A stretch of DNA of 64,000 bases, taken from Bordetella genomosp. 13 (GTDB lineage: Bacteria; Pseudomonadota; Gammaproteobacteria; Burkholderiales; Burkholderiaceae_B). Positions 25,255-33,614 of this stretch are shown in pieces; the stretch's first letter is position 1; every line of letters starts with the position of its first letter. Under the pieces are notes generated by a model. The model saw only the letters and a program-made list of their open reading frames with translations. It searched no databases and was not told the DNA's origin. Both the position numbers and the translations under genes were made by a program. The stretch is taken from NCBI RefSeq assembly GCF_007679965.1, contig NZ_VEHL01000008.1:292930-356929 (forward strand). The letters are read 5' to 3'.

Positions 25255-26346
25255 ATGAACGACGAACGCGACGCGCACGCCTGGGTCGACGGCTGGCTGG
25301 CCAGCGAACAGGCCGCGCTGGACCCGGAGTTCCCGCGCTGGATGGCGCTGCTGAACCGGCGCCGCGCTGGCCAGAGCTGGCACAAGCACGGCACCTTCCG
25401 CGATCACCTGACCACGGTCTACCGCATGTTGAAGCTGTGGGGCCAGGACCGCGACACCTGCCTGTGCGGGCTGTTCCACAGCGTGTACTCGAACGAGTAC
25501 GTCGACCTGGCGCTGTTCGATCCGCTGGAGGGCCGCGGCGTGCTGGCCGGCGAACTGGGGCAGGGCACGGAGGAACTGATCCACCGCTTCTGCACCATCC
25601 CGCGCACGGCCATGGTGCTCGACATGCTGGCGCGCGACCGCATCCCCGCCGACGGCATCGAACTGCGGCGCGGCGACGAAGTGTTCACGCTGACCCGCCG
25701 CGAGGTGGCGGTGTTCACCGTGGTCACCGTGGCCGACCTGATGGAGCAGTGGTACAGCTGGCAGGAGGACACCATGTCCTCGTACCCGCACACAGGGCGG
25801 CTCGACGCCGCGCCGCTGTGGAGCGTCACGCTGTGGCCCGGGCCGTTCCGTCCCGGCAGTTCGGGCCTGGCGCTGGCCTCGCGGCTGGCGCGGCACCTGC
25901 CGGGGCTGGGCATCCCCGTGCCGCCGGTGTTCGAACGCTGCACGCGCACGCTGGACGCCGAGGACGAGAGCGCCGCTGCCGCGCTGTACTGGCAGGTGGC
26001 CTCGCTGAACGTGCCGCTGGTCGATCCCGCGCACACGCGCCGCCTGCTGGAAGCCGCCGTCGCGCACAACCCATGGGTGGGCGAGCCGTACCTGCAACTG
26101 GCCCAAGTCTTCCTGATGCAGGGCAACTTCGAGGCGGCCGCCGAGCGCGCTCGGCAGGGCCTGAAGCTGCTGTCCGACTGGGGCGTGCAGTGGGACAAGC
26201 GCGTCACGTGGGAAGGCTGGATCGTGTGGGGCCGCATGCTGGTGCAGCGCGCCCAGGACCGATCCTGGCCGGGCGTGCTGCGCGACTTCAACAACCTCGG
26301 CCTGGTGCGGGCCGAGACGCCCGCGCTGCGTTCCGTGGCGGCCTGA
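25255..26346 (+). CDS. HD-like protein with helical-repeat tail, function unknown
   Basis: 363 aa, not assigned to a known enzyme. The N-terminal half has an HD-type pattern: WHKHGTFRDHLTTVYRMLKLWG (about residues 42-63), GLFHSVYSNEYVDLALFDP and AVFTVVTVADLMEQW. This suggests a metal-binding hydrolase or oxygenase fold; I believe it matches the domain named DUF6817, from memory only. The C-terminal third (about residues 240-345) looks like helical TPR-type repeats, with PYLQLAQVFLMQGNFEAAAERARQ. ATG at 25255 follows AGAGGAGA; an upstream ATG at 25222 lacks a good site. Lying between the SyrP-like enzyme and the enolase, it is probably part of the same branch. Confidence 0.7.
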   Translation: MNDERDAHAWVDGWLASEQAALDPEFPRWMALLNRRRAGQSWHKHGTFRDHLTTVYRMLKLWGQDRDTCLCGLFHSVYSNEYVDLALFDPLEGRGVLAGELGQGTEELIHRFCTIPRTAMVLDMLARDRIPADGIELRRGDEVFTLTRREVAVFTVVTVADLMEQWYSWQEDTMSSYPHTGRLDAAPLWSVTLWPGPFRPGSSGLALASRLARHLPGLGIPVPPVFERCTRTLDAEDESAAAALYWQVASLNVPLVDPAHTRRLLEAAVAHNPWVGEPYLQLAQVFLMQGNFEAAAERARQGLKLLSDWGVQWDKRVTWEGWIVWGRMLVQRAQDRSWPGVLRDFNNLGLVRAETPALRSVAA

Positions 26347-26357
26347 CGGAGAGCCCG

Positions 26358-27476
26358 ATGAACCGACCGAACGACGCGGCCGTCCTGCATGCCGCCAATA
26401 CGGCGCCGCGCATCGAGCGCGTGCGGCTGCGCACGGTGGACATGCCGCTGGCCAAGCCGGTGCGCACCGCCGCCGGCCTGGTGTCCAGCGCGGCGCTGGT
26501 GCTGGTCGACATGGAGTGCGACAACGGCGTCACCGGCAGCACCTATGCCTTCACCGACACGCCGGTGGCGCTGGGCGCCATCCGCCGCTTCCTGGAAGAC
26601 CTGGCGCCGTCGCTGTACGGCATGCCGGCGGCGCCCGCCGCGCTGTACATGGCGCTGCGGCGGCGCCTGCGCCTGCTGGGCACGCCGGGCCTGGCCGGCA
26701 TCGCGCTGGCCGCGCTGGACATGGCGGCCTGGGACGCGCTGGCGCGCACCGCGCGCATGCCGCTGGCGCGGCTGCTGGGCGGCGAGCCGGGGCCGGTGCG
26801 CGCCTATGCCAGCTTCGGCATGGCGGGCGTCGACACCGCCGTGCGGGACGTGTCCGAGGCGATCGAGGCGGGCTTTCGCGCGGTCAAGGTCAAGATCGGC
26901 TATCCGACCCTGGCCGAAGACTTGCGGGTCGTGCGCGCCGCGCGCCGCGCGGCAGGCGAGGGCGTGGACCTGCTGGTGGACTACAACCAGGCGCTCAGCG
27001 TGGCGGACGCCATCGTCCGCTGCGGCGCGCTGGACGCCGAGGGCGTGGCGTGGATCGAGGAGCCCACCGCCTACGATGATCCCGCCGGCATGGCGCGCAT
27101 CGCGGCCGCGGTGCGCACGCCGATCCAGCTGGGCGAGAACCTGTGGGGCTGCCGCGAGGTGGCCAGGAGCATCGCCGCCGGCGCGTCCGGCCTGATGATG
27201 CTGGACCTGATGAAGGCCGGCGGCGTCACGGGCTGGATGCGCTGCGCCGGGCTGTGCGACGCGGCCGGCCTGCCGGTGTCGGCGCACGTGTTTCCCGAGG
27301 TCAGCGCGCAGTTGCTGCGCGTCACGCCCAATCCGCACTATCTCGAACGCATCGACATGGCGGCGCCGCTGCTGCAGGCGCCGCTGCGCTTCGAGAACGG
27401 CTCGGCCATCGTCTCCGAGGCCATCGGCAGCGGCATCGCCTGGGACGAGCAGGCCGTGGCGCGCTTCCTCGTCTGA
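26358..27476 (+). CDS. Enolase-superfamily enzyme, mandelate-racemase type
   Basis: 372-aa enzyme of the mandelate racemase/muconate lactonising group. Catalytic and metal residues are all visible: K177-V-K179, D208 (with N210), E234/E235, E260 in QLGENLWG and H310 in SAHVFPE. The E260 ligand and the KxK/His pair are of the mandelate-racemase subgroup, so it should abstract the alpha-proton of a carboxylate for racemisation or dehydration. The substrate is unknown; a hydroxy or amino acid partner of the acyl chain is plausible. It starts 11 bp after the HD-like gene. Confidence 0.87.
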   Translation: MNRPNDAAVLHAANTAPRIERVRLRTVDMPLAKPVRTAAGLVSSAALVLVDMECDNGVTGSTYAFTDTPVALGAIRRFLEDLAPSLYGMPAAPAALYMALRRRLRLLGTPGLAGIALAALDMAAWDALARTARMPLARLLGGEPGPVRAYASFGMAGVDTAVRDVSEAIEAGFRAVKVKIGYPTLAEDLRVVRAARRAAGEGVDLLVDYNQALSVADAIVRCGALDAEGVAWIEEPTAYDDPAGMARIAAAVRTPIQLGENLWGCREVARSIAAGASGLMMLDLMKAGGVTGWMRCAGLCDAAGLPVSAHVFPEVSAQLLRVTPNPHYLERIDMAAPLLQAPLRFENGSAIVSEAIGSGIAWDEQAVARFLV

Positions 27477-27487
27477 CGCGGGCGCCG

Positions 27488-28216
27488 ATGGACGCGCCCG
27501 CCGCCTTGCTGTGCGCGGTCCAGGCACGCTATCGCGCCGCGCAGGCGCGCAGGCAGGCCGCCTTCCTGCTGGGCGTGCGCCTGCCCGCCCAGGGCGACGC
27601 GCGGTGCTGGCTGGCCTGGCTGGACGACCGCGAGCGCGCGCGGGTCGCATCGCTGCGCGATGCCCGCCACGCGCACGTCTACGCGGTCTCGCACGCGGTG
27701 CTGCGTTGCGCGGTGGCCTGCGCGCTGGGGTGCGCGCCGCGCGAGGTCGCCTACGCGCAGGTGGCCGGCCGGCCTTGCCTGGCGCACGACCGCGGCCTGG
27801 ACTTCAACCTGTCGCACACGCGCGGCATGTGCCTGGTGGGCCTGCGCGCGGGCGGCCGGATAGGCGTGGACGTCGAATACATCGACACGCGACATCCGCT
27901 GCTGGCGCGCGCGCCGCGCCTGTGCGCGCCTGACGAGCCCGCCATCACGCCGGCGCCGCAGCGTGCCGTGGCGCATGCCGGCTCGGTGTTCTCGCTGTGG
28001 ACCCGCAAGGAGGCGCTACTGAAGTCGGATGGCCGCGCCCTGGCGCAGCACCGCCCGCGCGACCTGTGCCTGGCACGCGGGCCGGACGGCGCGTGGCGCG
28101 ATGCGCGGCGCGACGCCGTGGTCTACGACATGGGCATCTCGGCGGGGCATCGCGCGGCGGTCGGCCTGATGCCGCCGGCGGCCGCGCCGATGCTGTGGCG
28201 CATGCAGGCCATGTAG
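27488..28216 (+). CDS. Sfp-type 4'-phosphopantetheinyl transferase
   Basis: 242-aa enzyme that transfers phosphopantetheine from CoA to a carrier-protein serine. Motifs are FNLSHTRGM near residue 106, the Mg-binding IGVDVEYID (D128, E130) and WTRKEALLK (W171, K174, E175). Size and motifs are of the Sfp group that serves secondary metabolism. It closes the cluster, 11 bp after the enolase gene, and most likely activates the ACP at 17563, making the pathway self-sufficient. Confidence 0.92.
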   Translation: MDAPAALLCAVQARYRAAQARRQAAFLLGVRLPAQGDARCWLAWLDDRERARVASLRDARHAHVYAVSHAVLRCAVACALGCAPREVAYAQVAGRPCLAHDRGLDFNLSHTRGMCLVGLRAGGRIGVDVEYIDTRHPLLARAPRLCAPDEPAITPAPQRAVAHAGSVFSLWTRKEALLKSDGRALAQHRPRDLCLARGPDGAWRDARRDAVVYDMGISAGHRAAVGLMPPAAAPMLWRMQAM

Positions 28217-28303
28217 GCGCCGGCGCGGCCGCGGCGGCCGGGCGCTCCGCGTGGCCCCTGCCGCGTCCGTACGTGGCGATGGCCTTGCCCGCCGCGCATG
28301 CGA

Positions 28304-28337
28304 CACGGGCCCGCCGCCTTCCGGCAGCGGGCCCGTG
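28304..28337. terminator. Strong hairpin ending the cluster and valS
   Basis: Eleven-base arms at 28304-28314 and 28327-28337 are perfectly complementary (CACGGGCCCGC against GCGGGCCCGTG). The hairpin sits in the gap between the convergent PPTase and valS genes and can act in both directions. There is no long U-tract. Confidence 0.65.
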
Positions 28338-28367
28338 CAAGCAGCCTGCGGCTCAGGTCTGCCGGCC

Positions 28368-31268
28368 TCAGTTGCCCAGTTTGTCGCGCTGCTGGCGGAC
28401 CTTCGCCAGCGTTTCCTCGAACTGCGCCAGGCGGGCCTTCTCCTGCTCGACCACGGCGGCCGGCGCGCGCTCGACGAAGCTGGCGTTCGACAGCTTGCCG
28501 TGGGCCTTGGCGATCTCGCCCGACAGGCGCGCGATCTCCTTGTCCAGGCGCACGCGTTCGGCCGCGACGTCGACCTCGACGTGCAGCATCAGGCGCGACG
28601 GGCCCACCACCTGCACCGGCGCGCCGGCGTCGGGCAGCACGTCGACCACGTCGACCTGGCTCAGCTTGGCCAGCGCGGCCAGGTACGGGCCATTGCGCGT
28701 GAGCGTGACCGCGTCGCCTTCGGCCACCAGCGGCACGCGCTGGGCGGGCGACAGGTTCATCTCGCCGCGCAGCGCGCGCACGGCCTCGATCTGCTGCTTC
28801 AGCTCGGCCACTTCGGCCTCGGCCGCGCTGTCGACGGCTTCGGGGCTGGGCGAGGGGTAGGGCTGCACGCTGACGCTGGCGGCCTGCCCCACGGCGCGCT
28901 TGCCGGCCACCACCGACACCTTCTGCCACAGCTCTTCGGTGATGAACGGGATGATCGGGTGCGCCAGGCGCAGCACGGCCTCCAGCACGCGGATAAGCGT
29001 TCGGCGCGTGCCCAGCTGCTGCGCGGGCGTGCCTGACTGGATCTGCACCTTGGCCAGTTCCAGGTACCAGTCGCAGTACTCGTCCCACACGAAGCGGTAC
29101 AGCGCGTTGGCGATGTTGTCGAAGCGGTAGTCGGCAAAGCCCTTGGCGACCTCGGCTTCCAGGCCCTGCAGCGCGCTGACGATCCAGCGGTCGGCGAACG
29201 ACAGCTCCGCGCTGCCCGCGTCCGCGGCCAGGTCATGGCCCTCGGTGTTCATCAGCACGAAGCGCGTGGCGTTCCACAGCTTGTTGCAGAAGTTGCGGTA
29301 GCCCTCGCAGCGCTTCAGGTCGAAGTTGATGTTGCGGCCCAGCGTGGCGTAGGCCGACATGGTGAAGCGCAGCGCGTCGGTGCCGAACGCGGGAATGCCG
29401 TCCGGGAACTGGCGGCGCGTGGCCTTCTCGATGCTGCCGGCCTGCTTGGGATTCATCAGGCCATAGGTGCGCTTCTTCACCAGGCCTTCCAGGTCGATGC
29501 CGTCGATCAGGTCGACCGGATCGAGCGTGTTGCCCTTGGACTTGCTCATCTTCTGGCCTTCCGCGTCGCGGATCAGGCCGTGCATGTAGACGTGCCGGAA
29601 CGGGATCTGGCCCGTCATGTGCATGGTCATCATGACCATGCGCGCCACCCAGAAGAAGATGATGTCGAAGCCCGTGACCAGCACGCTGGAGGGCAGGTAG
29701 CGGCGCAGGTCGGCCGTGTCGTCGGGCCAGCCCATCGTGGTGAAGGGCACCAGCGCCGACGAGAACCAGGTGTCCAGCACGTCGGCGTCGCGCGTCAGCG
29801 GGCCCTCGACGCCGGCCGCGCGGGCCTGCGCCTGCGCGCCGGCCTCGTCGTGCGCGACGAAGACTTCGCCATTGGGGCCATACCAGGCCGGGATCTGGTG
29901 GCCCCACCACAGCTGGCGCGAGATGCACCAGTCCTGGATGTTCTCCAGCCACTGGTTGTAGATGGTGGCCCAGTTGTCGGGATAGAACTGCACGCGGCCG
30001 TCGGCCACGGCTTCCAGCGCCACCCGCGTGATGCTCTTGCCCGGATTCAGCGTGCCTTCGGGCGCGGGCTTGCTCATGGCCACGAACCACTGGTCCGTCA
30101 GCATGGGCTCGAGCACGACGCCGGTGCGGTCGCCGCGCGGCTGCATCATCTTGTGCGCCTCGACCTTCACCAGGTAGCCCTGTTTTTCGAGCTCGGCCAC
30201 CACGGCCTCGCGGGCCACGTAGCGGTCCATGCCCTGGAACTGCGCGGGGCCGTTCTCGTTGATGTGCGCGTCCAGCGTGAAGATCACGATCAGCGGCAGG
30301 CCGTGGCGCTGCGCGCAGGCATAGTCGTTGAAGTCGTGCGCGCCGGTGATCTTGACGCAGCCGGTGCCGAATTCGGGGTCGACGAAGTCGTCGGCGATGA
30401 TGGGGATGTTGCGGTCGCACAGCGGCAGCTCGACTTCCTTGCCCACCAGGTGCCGGTAGCGCGGGTCGTCGGGATGCACGCACAGCGCGCCGTCGGCCAG
30501 CATGGTCTCGGGCCGCGTGGTGGCGATGGTCATGCCGCGCAGCGTGACCGTGTTGCCTTCCTTGTCGGTGATGGTCTGCGGACCGTCGACGAAGGGGTAG
30601 AGGATGTGCCACATGTGGCCGTCGGTCTCTTCAGCCTGCACTTCCAGGTCGGACACCGCCGTCAGCAGCTTCGGGTCCCAGTTCACCAGGCGCTTGCCGC
30701 GGTAGATCAGGCCTTGCTGGTACAGGCGCACGAAGGTCTCGACCACGCCGCGCGACATGCGCTCGTCCATGGTGAAATACTCGCGGTCCCAGTCGGCCGA
30801 GGCGCCCAGGCGGCGCACCTGGCTGGTGATGGTGCTGCCCGACTGCGCCTTCCAGTCCCAGACCTTCTCCACGAACTTCTCGCGGCCGAGGTCGTGGCGC
30901 GACACTTGCTGCGCATCCAGCTGGCGCTCGACCACGATCTGCGTGGCGATGCCGGCGTGGTCCGTGCCGGGCACGAACACCGTGTCGTCGCCGCGCATCC
31001 GGTGGTAGCGCACCAGGCCGTCCATGATGGTCTGGTTGAACGCGTGGCCCATGTGCAGCGTGCCCGTGACGTTGGGCGGCGGGAACTGGATGACGTAGGG
31101 TTTGGGATCGGTCCCCGTTTCGACGTGCCGGCCGCCCTCGAAATAGCCCCGGCGCGCCCACTCGGCGTGCCAGCGGGGTTCGATGTCGGAAGGTTCGAAA
31201 CTCTTGGACAGTTCCGGTGTCTCGATGGAGGCGGCCCCGGTGTCGGGGCGGTCGGCAGCTTGGGTCAT
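28368..31268 (-). CDS. valS: Valyl-tRNA synthetase
   Basis: Class I synthetase that charges tRNA-Val and edits mischarged threonine. The 966-aa protein has the HIGH-type motif HMGH (residues 72-75) within PPNVTGTLHMGHAFNQ. An editing domain follows, then KMSKS within EGQKMSKSKGNTLDP near residue 572, an anticodon-binding domain and a C-terminal coiled coil (for example VRLDKEIARLSGEIAKAHGK). Full length for the family. Convergent with the biosynthetic cluster and divergent from ndk. Confidence 0.97.
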   Translation of the reverse strand: MTQAADRPDTGAASIETPELSKSFEPSDIEPRWHAEWARRGYFEGGRHVETGTDPKPYVIQFPPPNVTGTLHMGHAFNQTIMDGLVRYHRMRGDDTVFVPGTDHAGIATQIVVERQLDAQQVSRHDLGREKFVEKVWDWKAQSGSTITSQVRRLGASADWDREYFTMDERMSRGVVETFVRLYQQGLIYRGKRLVNWDPKLLTAVSDLEVQAEETDGHMWHILYPFVDGPQTITDKEGNTVTLRGMTIATTRPETMLADGALCVHPDDPRYRHLVGKEVELPLCDRNIPIIADDFVDPEFGTGCVKITGAHDFNDYACAQRHGLPLIVIFTLDAHINENGPAQFQGMDRYVAREAVVAELEKQGYLVKVEAHKMMQPRGDRTGVVLEPMLTDQWFVAMSKPAPEGTLNPGKSITRVALEAVADGRVQFYPDNWATIYNQWLENIQDWCISRQLWWGHQIPAWYGPNGEVFVAHDEAGAQAQARAAGVEGPLTRDADVLDTWFSSALVPFTTMGWPDDTADLRRYLPSSVLVTGFDIIFFWVARMVMMTMHMTGQIPFRHVYMHGLIRDAEGQKMSKSKGNTLDPVDLIDGIDLEGLVKKRTYGLMNPKQAGSIEKATRRQFPDGIPAFGTDALRFTMSAYATLGRNINFDLKRCEGYRNFCNKLWNATRFVLMNTEGHDLAADAGSAELSFADRWIVSALQGLEAEVAKGFADYRFDNIANALYRFVWDEYCDWYLELAKVQIQSGTPAQQLGTRRTLIRVLEAVLRLAHPIIPFITEELWQKVSVVAGKRAVGQAASVSVQPYPSPSPEAVDSAAEAEVAELKQQIEAVRALRGEMNLSPAQRVPLVAEGDAVTLTRNGPYLAALAKLSQVDVVDVLPDAGAPVQVVGPSRLMLHVEVDVAAERVRLDKEIARLSGEIAKAHGKLSNASFVERAPAAVVEQEKARLAQFEETLAKVRQQRDKLGN

Positions 31269-31460
31269 TACGGGTTCCGGCGATACAGGAGTCCGGCCAG
31301 GGGAGGCCGAGCAAACCGTCGATTTTAAGATGTAAATACGTTCTTCTCGGCATGCTAGAATGCCGGGTTACTGTAAACCAGTTCGAAGTATCTGTTTTCC
31401 TTGAAGAAAAACGTTCAGGGAAACCCAGGAAAACTCAAAACCCGCATCCCCGGAGCATTC

Positions 31461-31886
31461 ATGTCCAGCCAACGCACCCTCTCGATCATCAAGCCCGACG
31501 CCGTCGCCAAGAACGTCATCGGCCAGATCGTCAGCCGCTTCGAACAAGCCGGCCTGAAAGTGATCGCCGCCCGCCTGCAGCAACTGTCGCGCGCCGACGC
31601 CGAACGCTTCTACGCCGTGCACTCGGCCCGTCCGTTCTTCAAGGACCTGGTCGACTTCATGATCTCGGGCCCCGTGTTCGTGCAAGTGCTGGAAGGCGAG
31701 GACGCCATCCAGAAGAACCGTGACCTGATGGGCGCCACCGATCCCAAGAAGGCCGAAAAGGGCACCATCCGCGCCGATTTCGCCGACAGCATCGACGCCA
31801 ACGCCGTCCACGGTTCCGACGCTCCCGAAACGGCCGCCGTCGAAATCGCTTTCTTCTTCCCCGAAATCAACATCCACAGCCGTTGA
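31461..31886 (+). CDS. ndk: Nucleoside diphosphate kinase
   Basis: 141-aa enzyme that phosphorylates NDPs from ATP through a phospho-histidine. Typical start RTLSIIKPDAVAKNVIGQI; the active-site His is in NAVHGSDAPETA near residue 117. A TAGAAT -10-like box at 31356-31361 lies about 100 bp upstream, without a good -35. The gene leads the conserved run ndk-rlmN-rodZ-ispG-hisS. Confidence 0.97.
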   Translation: MSSQRTLSIIKPDAVAKNVIGQIVSRFEQAGLKVIAARLQQLSRADAERFYAVHSARPFFKDLVDFMISGPVFVQVLEGEDAIQKNRDLMGATDPKKAEKGTIRADFADSIDANAVHGSDAPETAAVEIAFFFPEINIHSR

Positions 31887-31933
31887 TTTCACGCGCCCTC
31901 ACTGTGGGGGCGCTTGGCAAGACACCGCAAGAC

Positions 31934-33091
31934 ATGGAATCCGAACGCATCAATCTGCTGGGCCTGGATGCCGCGGCGCTGTCCGAACTGGTCGGGCAGT
32001 GGGGCGGCAAGCCTTTTCGCGCCCGCCAGCTGCAGCGCTGGGTGCACCAGCGCGGCGCCGATTCGTTCGACGCCATGTCCGACCTGGCCCGCGAATTCCG
32101 CGGCCAGCTGTCGCAGCATTGCCGCATCGAGGCGCTGCCGGTCAATACCGAGCAGCGCTCCACCGACGGCACCCGCAAGTGGCTGTTCGACGTGGGGCAG
32201 GGCAACGCCATCGAGACGGTGTTCATCCCCGAGGACGACCGCGGCACGCTGTGCGTGTCCAGCCAGGCGGGCTGCGCCGTCAACTGCCGCTTCTGCTCCA
32301 CCGGCCACCAGGGCTTCAACCGCAACCTCAGCACCGCCGAGATCATCGGCCAGCTGTGGTGGGCCAAGCGCGTGCTCGAGGCCGATGCCGGCACGGCGCG
32401 CCTGGCGGGCAGCAAGGCCTCGGCCGACACCGATACCCGCGTGGTCAGCAACGTGGTCATGATGGGCATGGGCGAGCCCCTGCTCAACTACGAACAGCTG
32501 CTGCCCGCCCTGCGGCTGATGCTCGACGACAACGCCTACGGCCTGTCGCGCCGCCGCGTCACCGTGTCCACCTCGGGCGTGGTGCCCATGATGGACCGCC
32601 TGGCGCAGGACTGTCCCGTGGCGCTGGCCGTCTCGCTGCACGCGCCCAACGACGCGCTGCGCGACGAGCTCGTGCCGCTGAACCGCAAGCATCCCCTGAA
32701 GTCGCTGCTGGACGCCTGCGAGCGCTATCTCGCCCATGCGCCGCGCGATTTCATCACCTTCGAATACTGCATGCTGGACGGCATCAACGATACCGACCAG
32801 CATGCCCGCGAACTGATCCAGTTGGCCCGGCAGATCCGCTGCAAGCTCAACCTGATCCCGTTCAACCCGTTCCCGGCATCCGGCCTGAAGCGCTCGCCCT
32901 CGGCGCGCGTCAAGGTATTCGCGCAGCGCCTGATGGACGCGGGCATCATCACCACGGTGCGCAAGACGCGCGGCGACGACATCGACGCAGCCTGCGGGCA
33001 GCTGGCCGGCGAGGTGCGCGACCGCACCCGCCTGGCCGAGCGCAACGCGAAAGCCGGGCGCACCATTCCGATCGCACAGGTGCACGCATGA
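31934..33091 (+). CDS. rlmN: 23S rRNA/tRNA C2-adenosine methyltransferase RlmN
   Basis: Radical-SAM enzyme that methylates A2503 of 23S rRNA and A37 of some tRNAs. The 385-aa protein starts MESERINLLGLDAAALSELV. The 4Fe-4S site is CAVNCRFCSTGHQGFNRN near residue 115, and GMGEPLLNYEQ follows, with VTVSTSGVVPMM. I use the ATG at 31934 rather than the upstream in-frame ATG at 31883, which nearly abuts ndk. Stop overlaps the next ATG by 4 bp. Confidence 0.95.
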   Translation: MESERINLLGLDAAALSELVGQWGGKPFRARQLQRWVHQRGADSFDAMSDLAREFRGQLSQHCRIEALPVNTEQRSTDGTRKWLFDVGQGNAIETVFIPEDDRGTLCVSSQAGCAVNCRFCSTGHQGFNRNLSTAEIIGQLWWAKRVLEADAGTARLAGSKASADTDTRVVSNVVMMGMGEPLLNYEQLLPALRLMLDDNAYGLSRRRVTVSTSGVVPMMDRLAQDCPVALAVSLHAPNDALRDELVPLNRKHPLKSLLDACERYLAHAPRDFITFEYCMLDGINDTDQHARELIQLARQIRCKLNLIPFNPFPASGLKRSPSARVKVFAQRLMDAGIITTVRKTRGDDIDAACGQLAGEVRDRTRLAERNAKAGRTIPIAQVHA

Positions 33092-33591
33092 CGCAGGAAT
33101 CCGTGTCTACGCCGGCCGTCTCGCCGGCGCGGGCGGCCGATGTGCCGTCCACCGTCGGGGGCGCGCTGCGGGCGCTGCGCACGGCGCGCGGCTGGTCGCT
33201 CGAAGACGTCTCCACGCGCATCAAGTTCTCGCCGCGCCAGCTGCAGGCGCTGGAAGAAGAGCGCTGGGAGGCCCTGCCCACCGGCGTCTCGCTGCGCGGC
33301 CTCATCCGCAATTACGCACGCCTGCTGGGCGCCGACGGCGACGTCATCGCCGCCTCGCTGGACGGCGTGGCGCCGCCCGCCGCACCCGGCCGTCCGCCGG
33401 TCAATGGCGTGCATCCGCGCACGGGCGCCGGCATGTCCATGGAAGACGAGCGGGCGCCCACCAGTTCCTGGGGCTGGCTGATCGCCATCCTGGTGGTGGT
33501 GGCCATCGCCGTGGCCTACGCCTTCTGGCAAGGCTGGCTGCCGCGCGAATGGCTGTCGTTCGAGTGGCTGGCGCACGTCATCACCCAATAG
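33088..33591 (+). CDS. RodZ-like helix-turn-helix membrane protein
   Basis: 167-aa protein with an N-terminal HTH_25 domain: VGGALRALRTARGWSLEDVSTRIKFSPRQLQALEEERWEALPTGVSLRGLIRNYARLL is the RodZ pattern, about residues 22-85. A Pro-rich linker leads to one transmembrane helix (WLIAILVVVAIAVAYAFW, near residues 131-150). It lacks the long periplasmic domain of E. coli RodZ (337 aa). It lies between rlmN and ispG as rodZ does in many proteobacteria, so a cytoskeletal role with MreB is likely. Confidence 0.85.
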   Translation: MTQESVSTPAVSPARAADVPSTVGGALRALRTARGWSLEDVSTRIKFSPRQLQALEEERWEALPTGVSLRGLIRNYARLLGADGDVIAASLDGVAPPAAPGRPPVNGVHPRTGAGMSMEDERAPTSSWGWLIAILVVVAIAVAYAFWQGWLPREWLSFEWLAHVITQ

Positions 33592-33614
33592 CCTCAACGA
33601 TGCAGGAGTCCGCC

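Noticed and set aside
31348..31365. CGGCAT/ATGCCG inverted repeat before ndk as an operator
   Set aside because: Only six-base arms, around a -10-like box; too short to call without conservation.
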